Both the position numbers and the translations under genes were made by a program. Positions 44,573 through 52,604 of a DNA stretch of 64,000 nt are shown one piece after another. The stretch spans positions 1 through 64,000 of the forward strand of contig NZ_RZOY02000015.1 of the NCBI RefSeq assembly GCF_004022705.2. The letters run 5' to 3'. This DNA comes from Mesorhizobium sp. M2D.F.Ca.ET.226.01.1.1 (GTDB taxonomy: Bacteria; Pseudomonadota; Alphaproteobacteria; Rhizobiales; Rhizobiaceae). The notes beneath the pieces were generated by a model that had not been told where the DNA came from, ran no database searches, and was given only the letters and a program-made list of their open reading frames with translations. Position 1 is the stretch's first letter. Each line of letters starts with the position of its first letter.

Positions 44573-44866
44573 TCAGTTCGCGCCGCCGAGCTTCATGGTC
44601 ATCTTGCAGAAATCGTCGTGCTGCTTGGCGATGGCCTTGTCGCCGCAGTCCTTCTTGATCGACGCGCGGTCTTCCTCGGTCATGGCCAGCCATGCCTTCT
44701 TGAACTCGTCGCCGGATTTCATCGTCTTCATCCCGGCATCGGTGAAGAAGGGCGCCATCTTTTGCGGGTCGTCCAAGGCCGATGTTCCCTTGGCGCCGCT
44801 GGCAATCCCCGCGCCCATGGCGAGTGAGAACGCGATCACGCTCATGCAAAGAATCTTGGTATTCAT
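44573..44866 (-). CDS. Secreted hypothetical protein
   Basis: From ATG 44866 the 97-residue protein has a signal peptide (MNTKILCMSVIAFSLAMGAG) and a helical mature part with DCGDKAIAKQHDDFCKMTM, two Cys 13 residues apart that may bond. Periplasmic, function unknown. Confidence 0.65.
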   Translation of the reverse strand: MNTKILCMSVIAFSLAMGAGIASGAKGTSALDDPQKMAPFFTDAGMKTMKSGDEFKKAWLAMTEEDRASIKKDCGDKAIAKQHDDFCKMTMKLGGAN

Positions 44867-45074
44867 TTTCCTGCTCCCTGCGATTGTTGGAAACAACTGC
44901 TACAAAACAGCGCGCGGCCTGGCAAAAAGTTCCGAGCGAAACCAAAGAAATGCCCGTGCGAATTGCGGACGGAGATTGCGGCGGGTGCGGAGCTTTCGCC
45001 CGACTTCCGAGCTTCGGCGCGACGGCCAATAACAATTGAGATTTTTCGGTCGCTTCGCCGGACAAAATCTTTGC

Positions 45075-45100
45075 GGAACAACTTGGCGAAGGGGGTGTTG
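45075..45100 (+). promoter_or_regulatory. EcfG-type promoter for DUF892 gene
   Basis: GGAAC-N17-GTTG, 33 bp before ATG 45134, with CCAGGAGA between. Confidence 0.65.
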
Positions 45101-45133
45101 ATTGCTCATCCAACTTGACCAGGAGATGCGCAG

Positions 45134-45646
45134 ATGGCGACCACCAAAGCGGCCTCGAACAAGGGCCTCAACGAACTTTTCCACGACACGCTGAAAGACA
45201 TTTATTTCGCCGAGAAGAAGATCCTCGCGACGCTGCCGAAGATGGCCAAGGCGGCGCAGGACGACGCGCTGAGGGCCGCCTTCGAGAAACATCGCGATCA
45301 GACCGAGGAACACGTCGCGCGGCTCGAGGAAGTGTTCGAGGTGATCGACAAAAAGCCGGCGGGCAAGACCTGCCAGGCGATCATGGGCATCACCGAGGAA
45401 GGCGCCGAGATCATGGACGAGTACAAGGGCTCGCCCTCGCTCGATGCCGGTCTCCTGGCCGCCGCCCAAGCCGTGGAGCACTACGAGATTTCGCGCTACG
45501 GCACGCTCAGGACCTGGGCGCAGGAACTCGGCCTGACAGAAGCCGTCACCTTGCTCGACAAGACGCTGAACGAAGAAAAGGAAACGGACGCCGCGCTCAC
45601 CGAGCTCGCCGAATCGGCGGTCAACGTCGCGGCAGAGGCGGCGTGA
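45134..45646 (+). CDS. DUF892 (YciE/YciF) ferritin-like protein
   Basis: This 170-residue four-helix protein matches the YciF family (LNELFHDTLKDIYFAEKKIL, EEHVARLEEVFEVI, VEHYEISRYGTLRTWAQELG). The Glu/His residues of the ferritin-like fold are present. YciF is induced by stress in enterobacteria; the metal and substrate are unclear. It sits behind an EcfG-type promoter. Confidence 0.88.
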   Translation: MATTKAASNKGLNELFHDTLKDIYFAEKKILATLPKMAKAAQDDALRAAFEKHRDQTEEHVARLEEVFEVIDKKPAGKTCQAIMGITEEGAEIMDEYKGSPSLDAGLLAAAQAVEHYEISRYGTLRTWAQELGLTEAVTLLDKTLNEEKETDAALTELAESAVNVAAEAA

Positions 45647-45753
45647 CATTTCGTCCGGAGCGGGAAGGCAGGGCTCCCATCGGCCCTGTCTTGCCGCCGA
45701 CGGTCAGTTCCGGCGCGGGCGGGACGGTTTCGCATGGTCGAAAGGCTTTTGCG

Positions 45754-45963
45754 ATGAACAGTACCTCGCTCCACCTTCTCAAGGGCATAGGCTACTTGAT
45801 CTCGACGGTCAGCGTGACGCTGCTTGCCATCGTCAGCTGGTCGAGCGCCTCCAAGAGCCCCGTTCTGATTGCCTGCCTGCTTGGCGGCGCGGCGACCTCG
45901 ATAATCGGCATGTTCTGCCGTTGGCTCACCTACGAAATCGAGAAGCGCCAGAAGGAACGGTAA
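45754..45963 (+). CDS. Two-TM small membrane protein
   Basis: The 69-residue protein (MNSTSLHLLKGIGYLISTVS) has two hydrophobic segments (YLISTVSVTLLAIVSW, VLIACLLGGAATSIIGMFC) and a basic tail. It follows the DUF892 gene by about 110 bp and could be on the same message. Unknown role. Confidence 0.6.
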   Translation: MNSTSLHLLKGIGYLISTVSVTLLAIVSWSSASKSPVLIACLLGGAATSIIGMFCRWLTYEIEKRQKER

Positions 45964-45964
45964 G

Positions 45965-46186
45965 CTATTCTTGCGGTGAACCAGGCTTGTCCGTACTGCC
46001 CGGCTCTTTCAGCCCCAGCCTCTGCCCGTCGGCATAGGCCCTGGCGTATGACTCCCGCTCGAAGGACGTCACATGGTCCTTGCCGTCGCGGACCACGACG
46101 ACGAACCACTCCCCCATGTTTTCATAGACCTGCACGGAGTCTGGGACCAGGAGGGACTCCTGGTCGGGGCTGGCTTGGGAGCACAT
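45965..46186 (-). CDS. Hypothetical protein
   Basis: A 73-residue protein with a compact beta-alpha body (VYENMGEWFVVVVRDGKDHV, SFERESYARAYADGQRLGL). The pattern recalls DUF2188-like small proteins but I am not sure. It converges with the preceding gene at 1-bp spacing. Confidence 0.6.
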   Translation of the reverse strand: MCSQASPDQESLLVPDSVQVYENMGEWFVVVVRDGKDHVTSFERESYARAYADGQRLGLKEPGSTDKPGSPQE

Positions 46187-46328
46187 GTGCTTATTCCCTC
46201 AAAGAGGCTGGGCGAAAGCACCTAAGTTGACTTCCAAGCGTCCCCGTGCCGGGCAGGTGGGGACGACGCCAGGATGATACTCCTTTCGGTGAAGGCAGCC
46301 ACATCATTTGTTTGGCCGCCGGTCCGGC

Positions 46329-47414
46329 TCATTCTCGCTTGCCGCCGATTTGAAACATCAGCACGGTGATCAGGCAGGAGAGGACGATCCACGCCGCGAC
46401 TTCCAGGCCGGAAGCCCCCCGCACCGGCCGGGGAATGGCCGTCGCCGCTGCCGAGCCGGCGGCCACCACCGGCGCAAGATCACGCCGGCTGCCGCGCCGC
46501 ACCGAATAGGAGCGCGTGATCTCGGCGCCGAAGAGAAATATCTGCGCCGAGTAATAGACCCACACCAGCACCACCATCAGCGCGCCGGCCGCGCCGTAGG
46601 AGGTGGCAATGGCGCTGGTGCCGATGTACCAGCCGATCAGCGACTTGCCGATGGTGAAGAGCAGCGCTGTCACCAGCGCGCCGACGGCGACATCGCGCCA
46701 TTTGAGTGTTCGGTCCGGCAGGACCTTGTAGATCGCGGCAAAGAGCAGCGCGATCAGCAGGAACGAGACGACAGTGTTGACGGAGCTGACGATCAGCTCC
46801 CCGAACGGCAGGCTGCGGTTGATGACCTCGCCAAGCGCCGAGATCGCGGTGCTGGCGGCAAGTGAGACCAGCAGCAGGAAACCAAGTGCCGCCACAAGGC
46901 CGAGGCTCGCCGCCCTCGCCCGCACCAGGCTCGACAGCGACACGCCGTTGGGCTTGACCTTCCAGATTTCGTTGAGCGACTGCTGCATCTCGCCGAAGAC
47001 ACCCGACGCGGTGACGAGAAGCGTGACCAGCCCGATCAGCGTGGCCAGCGTTCCCGACCAACGGTGCGAAGCGGTTTCGATCGTTGCCTTCAGCAGGTCG
47101 GCGCTTTGCGGACCCATGACGCCGGAAATCTCGGCCGACAGCGCGAGCTGGGCGGCGTCGTTGCCGACGACGAAACCGGCGATCGCCACGACAATCAGCA
47201 GGATCGGCGCCAGCGAGGTGGTGGCGTAAAACGCCATCGCCGCGCCGCGGCTCAGCGCATTGTCGTCGATAAAGCCGGTGACGCTTTCCTTCAGCATCAT
47301 CCAGCCTTCTTCGACCCAGCCCGGCATCGTGAATACCGCCTCGCCGAGGCGCGGGCTCGGCATGCCCTTGCGCGGTTCGGTGCCGGCTTTGTCGGATTGC
47401 GTCTGCTCTGCCAT
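46329..47414 (-). CDS. YihY/BrkB family membrane protein
   Basis: From ATG 47414 (MAEQTQSDKAGTEPRKGMPS) the 361-residue protein has about six membrane helices with the family motifs DDNALSRGAAMAFYATTSLA and YGAAGALMVVLVWVYYSAQI, FLFGAEITRSYS. The family was once called ribonuclease BN in error; it is an inner-membrane protein of unknown transport role. One further TM lies near the C-terminus. Confidence 0.88.
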   Translation of the reverse strand: MAEQTQSDKAGTEPRKGMPSPRLGEAVFTMPGWVEEGWMMLKESVTGFIDDNALSRGAAMAFYATTSLAPILLIVVAIAGFVVGNDAAQLALSAEISGVMGPQSADLLKATIETASHRWSGTLATLIGLVTLLVTASGVFGEMQQSLNEIWKVKPNGVSLSSLVRARAASLGLVAALGFLLLVSLAASTAISALGEVINRSLPFGELIVSSVNTVVSFLLIALLFAAIYKVLPDRTLKWRDVAVGALVTALLFTIGKSLIGWYIGTSAIATSYGAAGALMVVLVWVYYSAQIFLFGAEITRSYSVRRGSRRDLAPVVAAGSAAATAIPRPVRGASGLEVAAWIVLSCLITVLMFQIGGKRE

Positions 47415-47647
47415 GTGCTTCCCACGTCCAATACGGAGCGGGCCGGGTGGGACAAGAGCTCGACTGCCTTTTCGTTGGCCAGGGCGTGAAGCCGGAGAAA
47501 CCAGCCCTGTTCTCTTTGCCACCAGGTCCGGCTGACGCGGCCCGCAAATCACAATCCGGCCCGAGGCGGATGGTTCCAGCGGGGGGAGACTGACGTTCAA
47601 GGGTGAAGGCCTGCCGCAGTCAATGGCGAGTTCGGTCGAGAAGGCCA

Positions 47648-47872
47648 CTAAGCCGACCCAGCCCCGAACCATTTGATAAACGCGGCGTCCTTGCCGGTGA
47701 TATCCCGCACCGTCTTCAACAGCGCCGCGTGAAGCTCCTGCATCGAGCGGTAGTGCTCGCACTGCGTCGATATCAGCGGGTCTACGATGCTCCGATGCAG
47801 CGCTTCCGCCGCCGCCATGAACCGTTCAATTTCGCCATCTGAAAGCTGTTTTGCCTTGTTGCGCCGAACCAT
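47648..47872 (-). CDS. Hypothetical small helical protein
   Basis: A 74-residue protein (MVRRNKAKQLSDGEIERFMA) of helices with LHRSIVDPLISTQCEHYRSM. Not recognised. It reads in the same direction as the following BrkB gene, 233 bp apart. Confidence 0.55.
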   Translation of the reverse strand: MVRRNKAKQLSDGEIERFMAAAEALHRSIVDPLISTQCEHYRSMQELHAALLKTVRDITGKDAAFIKWFGAGSA

Positions 47873-47934
47873 TGCGACTTCCCTAAGAGAATCGCCCCAT
47901 CTAGGATTATAGTCCTACAGCGTCCGGCCAGAAT

Positions 47935-48114
47935 CTAGCGACCTTCGGTTGCCTTCGGCTTCCTGGTCGGCACTGGCGGCGCCTCTTCCTTCGGCTGGGA
48001 ACTCTTGATGACGCGCTTCAGGCGCGCGTTGAAGTTCATTTCGCTGTCGTCCGTCCCGAGTTCGCGGGCGGCTTCGCGGAATTTGTCGCTTTGAGATTTC
48101 TCGCTCTTAGGCAT
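47935..48114 (-). CDS. 59-residue basic protein
   Basis: ATG 48114 opens a frame encoding MPKSEKSQSDKFREAARELG followed by EMNFNARLKRVIKSS and a Pro/Lys tail. This type of small protein, with a DKFREAARELxxDDxExxFxxxLK body, is common in rhizobia. Function unknown. Confidence 0.6.
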   Translation of the reverse strand: MPKSEKSQSDKFREAARELGTDDSEMNFNARLKRVIKSSQPKEEAPPVPTRKPKATEGR

Positions 48115-48235
48115 TGCCGTGGGTTCGCAAACAGAGGGCCATCGTTTGGGTCTGTCAAATAATATAAGATCGACCTGGACCTGGTGAAACCTCTCCTATC
48201 TTCGCGCTTTACCTGTAGAGCGATGGAGAGTGCGC

Positions 48236-48403
48236 ATGCAGAACGACGGGCACGACGATAAAGCCGATAGACGACTGCTGGCCGAGAAGCTGGCCAAGGA
48301 AGTGGGTATAACCGAGGCGCAAGCGAGGGAGCTAATCCATATGATCGGCATCGACTGGACGTCCCTCGTGCGCGAAGCTCGCTTTTTGAAAGACAGGCAT
48401 TGA
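48236..48403 (+). CDS. 55-residue DUF3606-like small protein
   Basis: Encodes MQNDGHDDKADRRLLAEKLA, then KEVGITEAQARELIHMIGID and WTSLVREARFL. It is a paralogue of 34352-34516. GGAGAG lies 6-11 bases before the ATG. Confidence 0.65.
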   Translation: MQNDGHDDKADRRLLAEKLAKEVGITEAQARELIHMIGIDWTSLVREARFLKDRH

Positions 48404-48416
48404 CGGGAGAGCCTGA

Positions 48417-48665
48417 TTAAGCAAGCCGTCTGATGCGGCCGCTTGCCAGGCGAAACACTCCGTCGCTGCCACCCTGTTGCTCGAAGTCGGTCTGGATTTC
48501 GTCCCACGTGCCGAGATACGCACCGCACTCGGCGCAATGGATCGGCGTCGAGGGTTGGACGTTCCTGGGGATGTTCAACCGGATCGTTTCGCAGTGCGGG
48601 CATTCCAGACGGTGATCGAGATACTCACCTTTCGCGGCATAACTGCCGCCTCTTGCGTCGCTCAT
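48417..48665 (-). CDS. Zinc-ribbon hypothetical protein
   Basis: The 82-residue protein from ATG 48665 (MSDARGGSYAAKGEYLDHRL) has CPHCETIRL and HCAECGAYLG, one zinc ribbon, then an acidic stretch. It converges with 48236-48403. Unknown role. Confidence 0.6.
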   Translation of the reverse strand: MSDARGGSYAAKGEYLDHRLECPHCETIRLNIPRNVQPSTPIHCAECGAYLGTWDEIQTDFEQQGGSDGVFRLASGRIRRLA

Positions 48666-48873
48666 CGAAGCTCTACTTCCCTTGAGATAGGTTGGGCGAA
48701 AGCGTGATGGGCTCTTCCGGCGCGCGCTTGCCTTTGCTCTGTGCGGCGACTGCTCGAACTTTACACATTCGGCGGAGTGACGCGCTAACATATGATTGGG
48801 CGAGCGATCACGTCGCCGGCAGGCGTCAATGTTTGCAAGACCTGTCTAGACCGACCCCGACTGGGAATGCCTG

Positions 48874-49059
48874 TCAATCCCGTAGCTTCCTCGCTTCCCG
48901 CTCGAGCGTCTTGCGGTCGTTGCCGTGTTCGCTGATCAGCTCGCGAACCTGCTCAGGCGTGATCCGGTGCTGCTTCGCGAAGTAGCGCACCTCATACTCT
49001 TCGTCCGCCGACACGCGGTCCCGGTCTCGAAAGTCGCGTTTGGTCCTGTCGTCCGTCAT
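48874..49059 (-). CDS. DUF3606 protein, close paralogue of 24853-25038
   Basis: A 61-residue protein (MTDDRTKRDFRDRDRVSADE) nearly the same as 24853-25038, with YFAKQHRITPEQVRELISEH. It has its own EcfG-type promoter and AGGAGGA ribosome site. Two such close copies in one window suggest dosage or divergent binding roles. Confidence 0.8.
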   Translation of the reverse strand: MTDDRTKRDFRDRDRVSADEEYEVRYFAKQHRITPEQVRELISEHGNDRKTLEREARKLRD

Positions 49060-49081
49060 GGCTGTTCCTCCTGGTCAGATT

Positions 49082-49107
49082 GAACATCGACATAGCCGGA
49101 ATGTTCC
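49082..49107 (-). promoter_or_regulatory. EcfG-type promoter for DUF3606 gene
   Basis: GGAAC-N17-GTTC on the minus strand, 23 bp before ATG 49059. Confidence 0.65.
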
Positions 49108-49133
49108 AAGTGGCTTTTTCAGCGACAGCTAAT

Positions 49134-49159
49134 GGAACATCGGGTTAGCTACCAGGTTC
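49134..49159 (+). promoter_or_regulatory. Orphan EcfG-type motif facing right
   Basis: GGAAC-N17-GTTC in the same CTAAT / ATCGGG context as 27025. No plus-strand gene follows; a hairpin begins 13 bp further on. Confidence 0.4.
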
Positions 49160-49171
49160 GGTGCCGCGGCG

Positions 49172-49205
49172 CTGCCAAGCAGACCGAGCGTGATTGCCTT
49201 GGCAG
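49172..49205. terminator. Hairpin CTGCCAAG / CTTGGCAG
   Basis: 8-bp perfect arms, 18-base loop, followed by TTTCATTT on the plus strand. It lies just past the stop of the minus-strand gene at 49208-49513. Confidence 0.55.
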
Positions 49206-49207
49206 TT

Positions 49208-49513
49208 TCATTTGCTCGTCTGCGGCGGCACCTCGCCCGGCTTGATAATCGGCATTTCGCTGCCGGTCGGCGGCGGGGTCGTCGCGTTCTGGTCGCCAGT
49301 CGGCGGCGGCTTCAGCACACCGCCGCAATCGCTGAGCTGCTTCGACAATTCGTCCGCGGCGGCCAGCTGCTTCTGTTTTTGCTGCTGATCGTTGGCGTTG
49401 GGCTTGGCCTGGCAGTTCTGCGCCTGCGGGTCCTTTGGTTGGGCAGTCGTCTGGGCCGCCGCCGGCAGCGCCGGGATCAATGTGAGGGCCGTGATGAGAA
49501 GCACTTTTTTCAT
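49208..49513 (-). CDS. Secreted Pro/Gln-rich hypothetical protein
   Basis: The 101-residue protein from ATG 49513 has a signal peptide (MKKVLLITALTLIPALPAAA) and a mature chain rich in Gln, Pro and Lys with two Cys (NCQAKPN, SDCGGVLKPP). Disordered, periplasmic. AGGAGGATCC precedes the start. It lies 17 bp after the SDR gene and may share its message. Confidence 0.65.
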   Translation of the reverse strand: MKKVLLITALTLIPALPAAAQTTAQPKDPQAQNCQAKPNANDQQQKQKQLAAADELSKQLSDCGGVLKPPPTGDQNATTPPPTGSEMPIIKPGEVPPQTSK

Positions 49514-49530
49514 GGGATCCTCCTGATGGA

Positions 49531-50553
49531 TCAGTAACCCCCAATGATCGGCAGGATCTCGCCGGTGATGTAGCTGGAGCATTGCGGCGAGGCCAGGAAC
49601 ACATAGGCCGGCGCGATCTCCTCCGGCTGGGCCGGCCGCTTCATCGGCGTCTTGGCGCCGAATTGCGCGACGTCCTGCGGTTCCTTCTCGGACGGGTTGA
49701 GCGGCGTCCAGACGGGCCCCGGCGCCACCGCGTTGACGCGGATGCCCTTGCTGACGAGGTTGCCGGCGAGCGCGCGGGTGAAGGCGTGGATGCCGCCCTT
49801 GGTCATCGAATAGTCGACCAGTTCCTTCGACCCTTCGATACCTGTGACCGAGCCGGTGTTGACGATGGCCGAGCCCGGCTTCATGTGCGGCACGGCTTCC
49901 TGCGCCATGTGGAAATAGCCGTAGAGATTGGTCTTCAGCGTGGTGTCGAAATGCGCTTCGGTGAGATCGGCGAAGTCGGCCGAGTGCACCTGGAAGGCGG
50001 CGTTGTTGACCAGCACATCCAGCCTGCCGAAGGCCTTGACCGTCTCGGCGACCGCCTTGCGGCAGAAAGCGCGTTTGGCGACGTCGCCGCGCAAGGTGAT
50101 GCAGCGCCTGCCCTCGGCCTCGACCGCCCGCTTCGTCTCCTTCGCGTCGCGGTCCTCATTGAGATAGACGATGGCGACATCGGCGCCTTCGCGCGCGAAG
50201 AGCACCGCCACCGCGCGGCCGATGCCGGAATCGCCGCCGGTGACCAGCGCGACCTTGTCCTTGAGCTTGCCCGACCCTTGCCAGAACGGCGCGTCGTAGA
50301 GCGGCGCCGGTTCGAGCGCCCATTCCTCGCCGGGCTTGGGATGATGCTGTTTGGGGAAAGGCGGCGTGGGGTATCTGCGCGCGCCGGCCTGCATGGCGCC
50401 CGTCGCCTTCGGCTTCGGCTTGCTGCGGTCGGTGGCGTCAACCTTGCGCTGCACGCCGCGCTGCCGTCGCGCGGTCTCGGCCGTGTCCGTCTTCTTCTTG
50501 GCCGGGGCTGATTTTCGGGCTGCGCTGGACTTCGTGTGGCTGGTGGTCGGCAT
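49531..50553 (-). CDS. SDR-family oxidoreductase with long basic N-terminus
   Basis: From ATG 50553 the 340-residue protein begins with a Lys/Arg/Ala-rich tail of about 85 residues, then a classical Rossmann SDR (VALVTGGDSGIGRAVAVLF, VNNAAF, YSMTKGG with Tyr/Lys catalytic pair, ILPIIGGY end). This is the YghA/general-stress-protein 39-like group of NAD(P)-dependent reductases. The tail may be disordered or DNA-binding. AAAGGAGA precedes the start. Confidence 0.85.
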   Translation of the reverse strand: MPTTSHTKSSAARKSAPAKKKTDTAETARRQRGVQRKVDATDRSKPKPKATGAMQAGARRYPTPPFPKQHHPKPGEEWALEPAPLYDAPFWQGSGKLKDKVALVTGGDSGIGRAVAVLFAREGADVAIVYLNEDRDAKETKRAVEAEGRRCITLRGDVAKRAFCRKAVAETVKAFGRLDVLVNNAAFQVHSADFADLTEAHFDTTLKTNLYGYFHMAQEAVPHMKPGSAIVNTGSVTGIEGSKELVDYSMTKGGIHAFTRALAGNLVSKGIRVNAVAPGPVWTPLNPSEKEPQDVAQFGAKTPMKRPAQPEEIAPAYVFLASPQCSSYITGEILPIIGGY

Positions 50554-50727
50554 GGTGATCTCCTTTCGAGGACAACGCTTGTCCTGCGAAAAGGTTGGGC
50601 CGGCAAAGCTTGGCCGAGGTTTTGTCGCACCGCGGCACGGCGCCAGGACATACATCAAAGTTAAATGCAGCCGCCGTCCCGCGATGCTAACCCCTCGTCG
50701 TTGGGGGGACTCTTCAGGAGGAGTCCC

Positions 50728-50904
50728 ATGGACGTTCGAACTTTTATAGGCGGTCTGTCGACCGCCTTGCTGCGCCGGCCTGCCACCATGCCGCCGATCC
50801 CGGTCCGGGTGATCCGCGCTTCGCTGGCCGAGGTGCCGCTCAGGCCACGGCCCAGGCCACCGCATAGGCCGGCGCCGCCGATCCGGCCCGCGAGCAACAT
50901 GTAA
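50728..50904 (+). CDS. Possible 58-residue Pro/Arg-rich protein
   Basis: ATG 50728 follows a strong CAGGAGGAGT. The product (MDVRTFIGGLSTALLRRPAT) is Pro/Arg-rich with no known motif. The ribosome site is the main support. Confidence 0.4.
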   Translation: MDVRTFIGGLSTALLRRPATMPPIPVRVIRASLAEVPLRPRPRPPHRPAPPIRPASNM

Positions 50905-50992
50905 GCTTCGGAATTTAGCCCGGACTTGCCTGCCGGATGCAACCGACCGGCGGAGTCATCGTTTACGGCGAACCCCATTCTTATGGTGCATC

Positions 50993-51103
50993 ATGAAATC
51001 ATTGCGTTTGAACAGCCCGCTTTTCGTCCTTGCCGCCGTCATGATCACGGCCGTGCCCTTTGTCGGCCTGGCCTGGCGTACGCGCGAATGGCTGGGTTGG
51101 TGA
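50993..51103 (+). CDS. Possible 36-residue single-TM protein
   Basis: A short frame encodes MKSLRLNSPLFVLAAVMITA and VPFVGLAWRTREW, one membrane helix. It lies 25 bp before a DUF982 gene. No strong ribosome site. Confidence 0.4.
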   Translation: MKSLRLNSPLFVLAAVMITAVPFVGLAWRTREWLGW

Positions 51104-51128
51104 AAGAAACTGGGGTGGTGAAAGAAAG

Positions 51129-51425
51129 ATGAGCCGTTTCTTGCCGCTCACCATCCGCTTCGTCGGCGGCGGCTCGATGGTGGTCACCACGGTCGCCGAG
51201 GCCAGGACCGCGCTTGCCGGAAGCTGGAAGAACAAGGAAGCGCCGGACTACCTCGAAGCGGTCCGCCTGGTGGACGACGCGATCGCGGGTATCTGCCGAC
51301 CGGCGATCGCCTTTGCCGCCTTCAAAAAGGTCGCCATGCAGCAGGGCCTGTTGAAGCCTTCCCAGCCAAGTGCTGCGCTCACCATGCTGGACGATCTCTC
51401 GTTACGCTCCAAGCCACCCCGCTAG
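51129..51425 (+). CDS. DUF982 protein
   Basis: The 98-residue protein from ATG 51129 has SMVVTTVAEARTALAGSWKN and AFAAFKKVAMQQGLLKPSQP, the DUF982 pattern, and is the third family member in the window after 27650-27949 and 27972-28256. GAAAGA precedes the start. Role unknown. Confidence 0.7.
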   Translation: MSRFLPLTIRFVGGGSMVVTTVAEARTALAGSWKNKEAPDYLEAVRLVDDAIAGICRPAIAFAAFKKVAMQQGLLKPSQPSAALTMLDDLSLRSKPPR

Positions 51426-51455
51426 TGCGTTTCACCGTTTCACGGAAACGCCGCC

Positions 51456-52175
51456 CTATCTGGGCTCGTGCACCATGCTGAGATAGGTCGGATCGAACTC
51501 GGCAATGGCGACCAGTCGCTCCCAGTCGAGGATGACGATCCTATGGCCCGTCCAGTTGATGACGTTCATGCGGCGCAGCGTGCCGATCACCCGGTTCATA
51601 TGGACGACCGAAAGGCCGAGCACGTCGGCGAGTTCGGCCTGTGACAGCGGCAGATGGAAACTCGACTCGTGGGTCCTCTTCACCACCTGCAACCTGACGA
51701 ACAGCTCGCATATCAGATGCGCGAGATGCGAGATTTTCGAGCGGCGGCCCATGGCCACGATCCATTCGCGGTGGATGGCGCCGTCGACCAGCGTGTCCAG
51801 CCACAAAAGCCGGGTGAGATGCGGCGCCTGTTCGGTGATCGCGCGCAGCTTGGCGTGCTCGGCGGACAGCACATGGCAGGGCGAGAGCGCGACGATGCCG
51901 TGGTCCATCGTCTTCAGCAGGAAGGCATGCAGGTCGACGAAATCGCCGGCGACCTGCAGCGAGGTGAACTGGCGCCCGCCATCCTCCAGCACCTTGTAGC
52001 GGGCCGCGAGCCCGTCAATGATGAGCGTGCTGTGGATCGGCCGCGTTCCCTCCGAAACGATATCCTCGCCGGCGGCGACATATTTTTCGAGCGACATCGC
52101 GCCGGCGAGCAGTGCTTTCTCTTCCTCCGACAAGGCGTCGTGCTGGCCAAGGTTGAGATAAAGCGATTCCAGCAT
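51456..52175 (-). CDS. Crp/Fnr-family regulator
   Basis: From ATG 52175 (after GGAGGACGCC) this protein has 239 residues: a beta-roll (VAAGEDIVSEGTRPIHSTLI, LQVAGDFVDLHAFLLKTMDH) and an HTH_Crp domain (LSQAELADVLGLSVVHMNRV). Its length and motifs match the regulator at 28600-29319. No FNR-type Cys set. Targets unknown. Confidence 0.85.
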   Translation of the reverse strand: MLESLYLNLGQHDALSEEEKALLAGAMSLEKYVAAGEDIVSEGTRPIHSTLIIDGLAARYKVLEDGGRQFTSLQVAGDFVDLHAFLLKTMDHGIVALSPCHVLSAEHAKLRAITEQAPHLTRLLWLDTLVDGAIHREWIVAMGRRSKISHLAHLICELFVRLQVVKRTHESSFHLPLSQAELADVLGLSVVHMNRVIGTLRRMNVINWTGHRIVILDWERLVAIAEFDPTYLSMVHEPR

Positions 52176-52340
52176 CCGGCGTCCTCCATTCGCAACAGCT
52201 AACGCGGCAGACCGGGGCTGGTTGCAGGCGATGGCGCCGCAAAGGCCGGCGCGCCACCGATTTCCCGTCAGGATCAAATGCTTGGAACCATGATCGCGGC
52301 CAGGGATTGAACCTTGCGAACCGCCTGGGACGCCGCATCG

Positions 52341-52574
52341 ATGGAACGCTATTATTTCGACCTCTATAATTCCGAGTATTGCCAGGTCGACGACCAGGGG
52401 CAGCTTTTTGCCACCCCCGAGCGCGCCGGCCTGGAAGCGTTGCGCATCCTGCACGACATTGCCCGCGACGAGGCACCGGGAGCCAAGCGGCTGAAGATCA
52501 CCGTGAAGCTGCGCAACGCCGAGAACGAGCAGATCTTCGAGGCTTCGCTGACGCTGGACTCGGCCTGGAGCTGA
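52341..52574 (+). CDS. DUF6894-like small protein
   Basis: A 77-residue protein (MERYYFDLYNSEYCQVDDQG) with TPERAGLEALRILHDIARDE, the form of the rhizobial DUF6894 family. A near-match to the EcfG motif (GGAAC-N17-ATTG) at about 52288 is too weak to call. Function unknown. Confidence 0.7.
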   Translation: MERYYFDLYNSEYCQVDDQGQLFATPERAGLEALRILHDIARDEAPGAKRLKITVKLRNAENEQIFEASLTLDSAWS

Positions 52575-52604
52575 GGCCCGGCACGCCATTTTCCGGAGGC
52601 AACC

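Noticed and set aside
44890..44925. GGAAC on the minus strand before 44573-44866
   Set aside because: The nearest GTTT is 20 bases away, outside the allowed spacing.
52288..52314. EcfG-like site before the DUF6894-like gene
   Set aside because: GGAAC-N17-ATTG lacks the G of the -10 motif; too weak to call.
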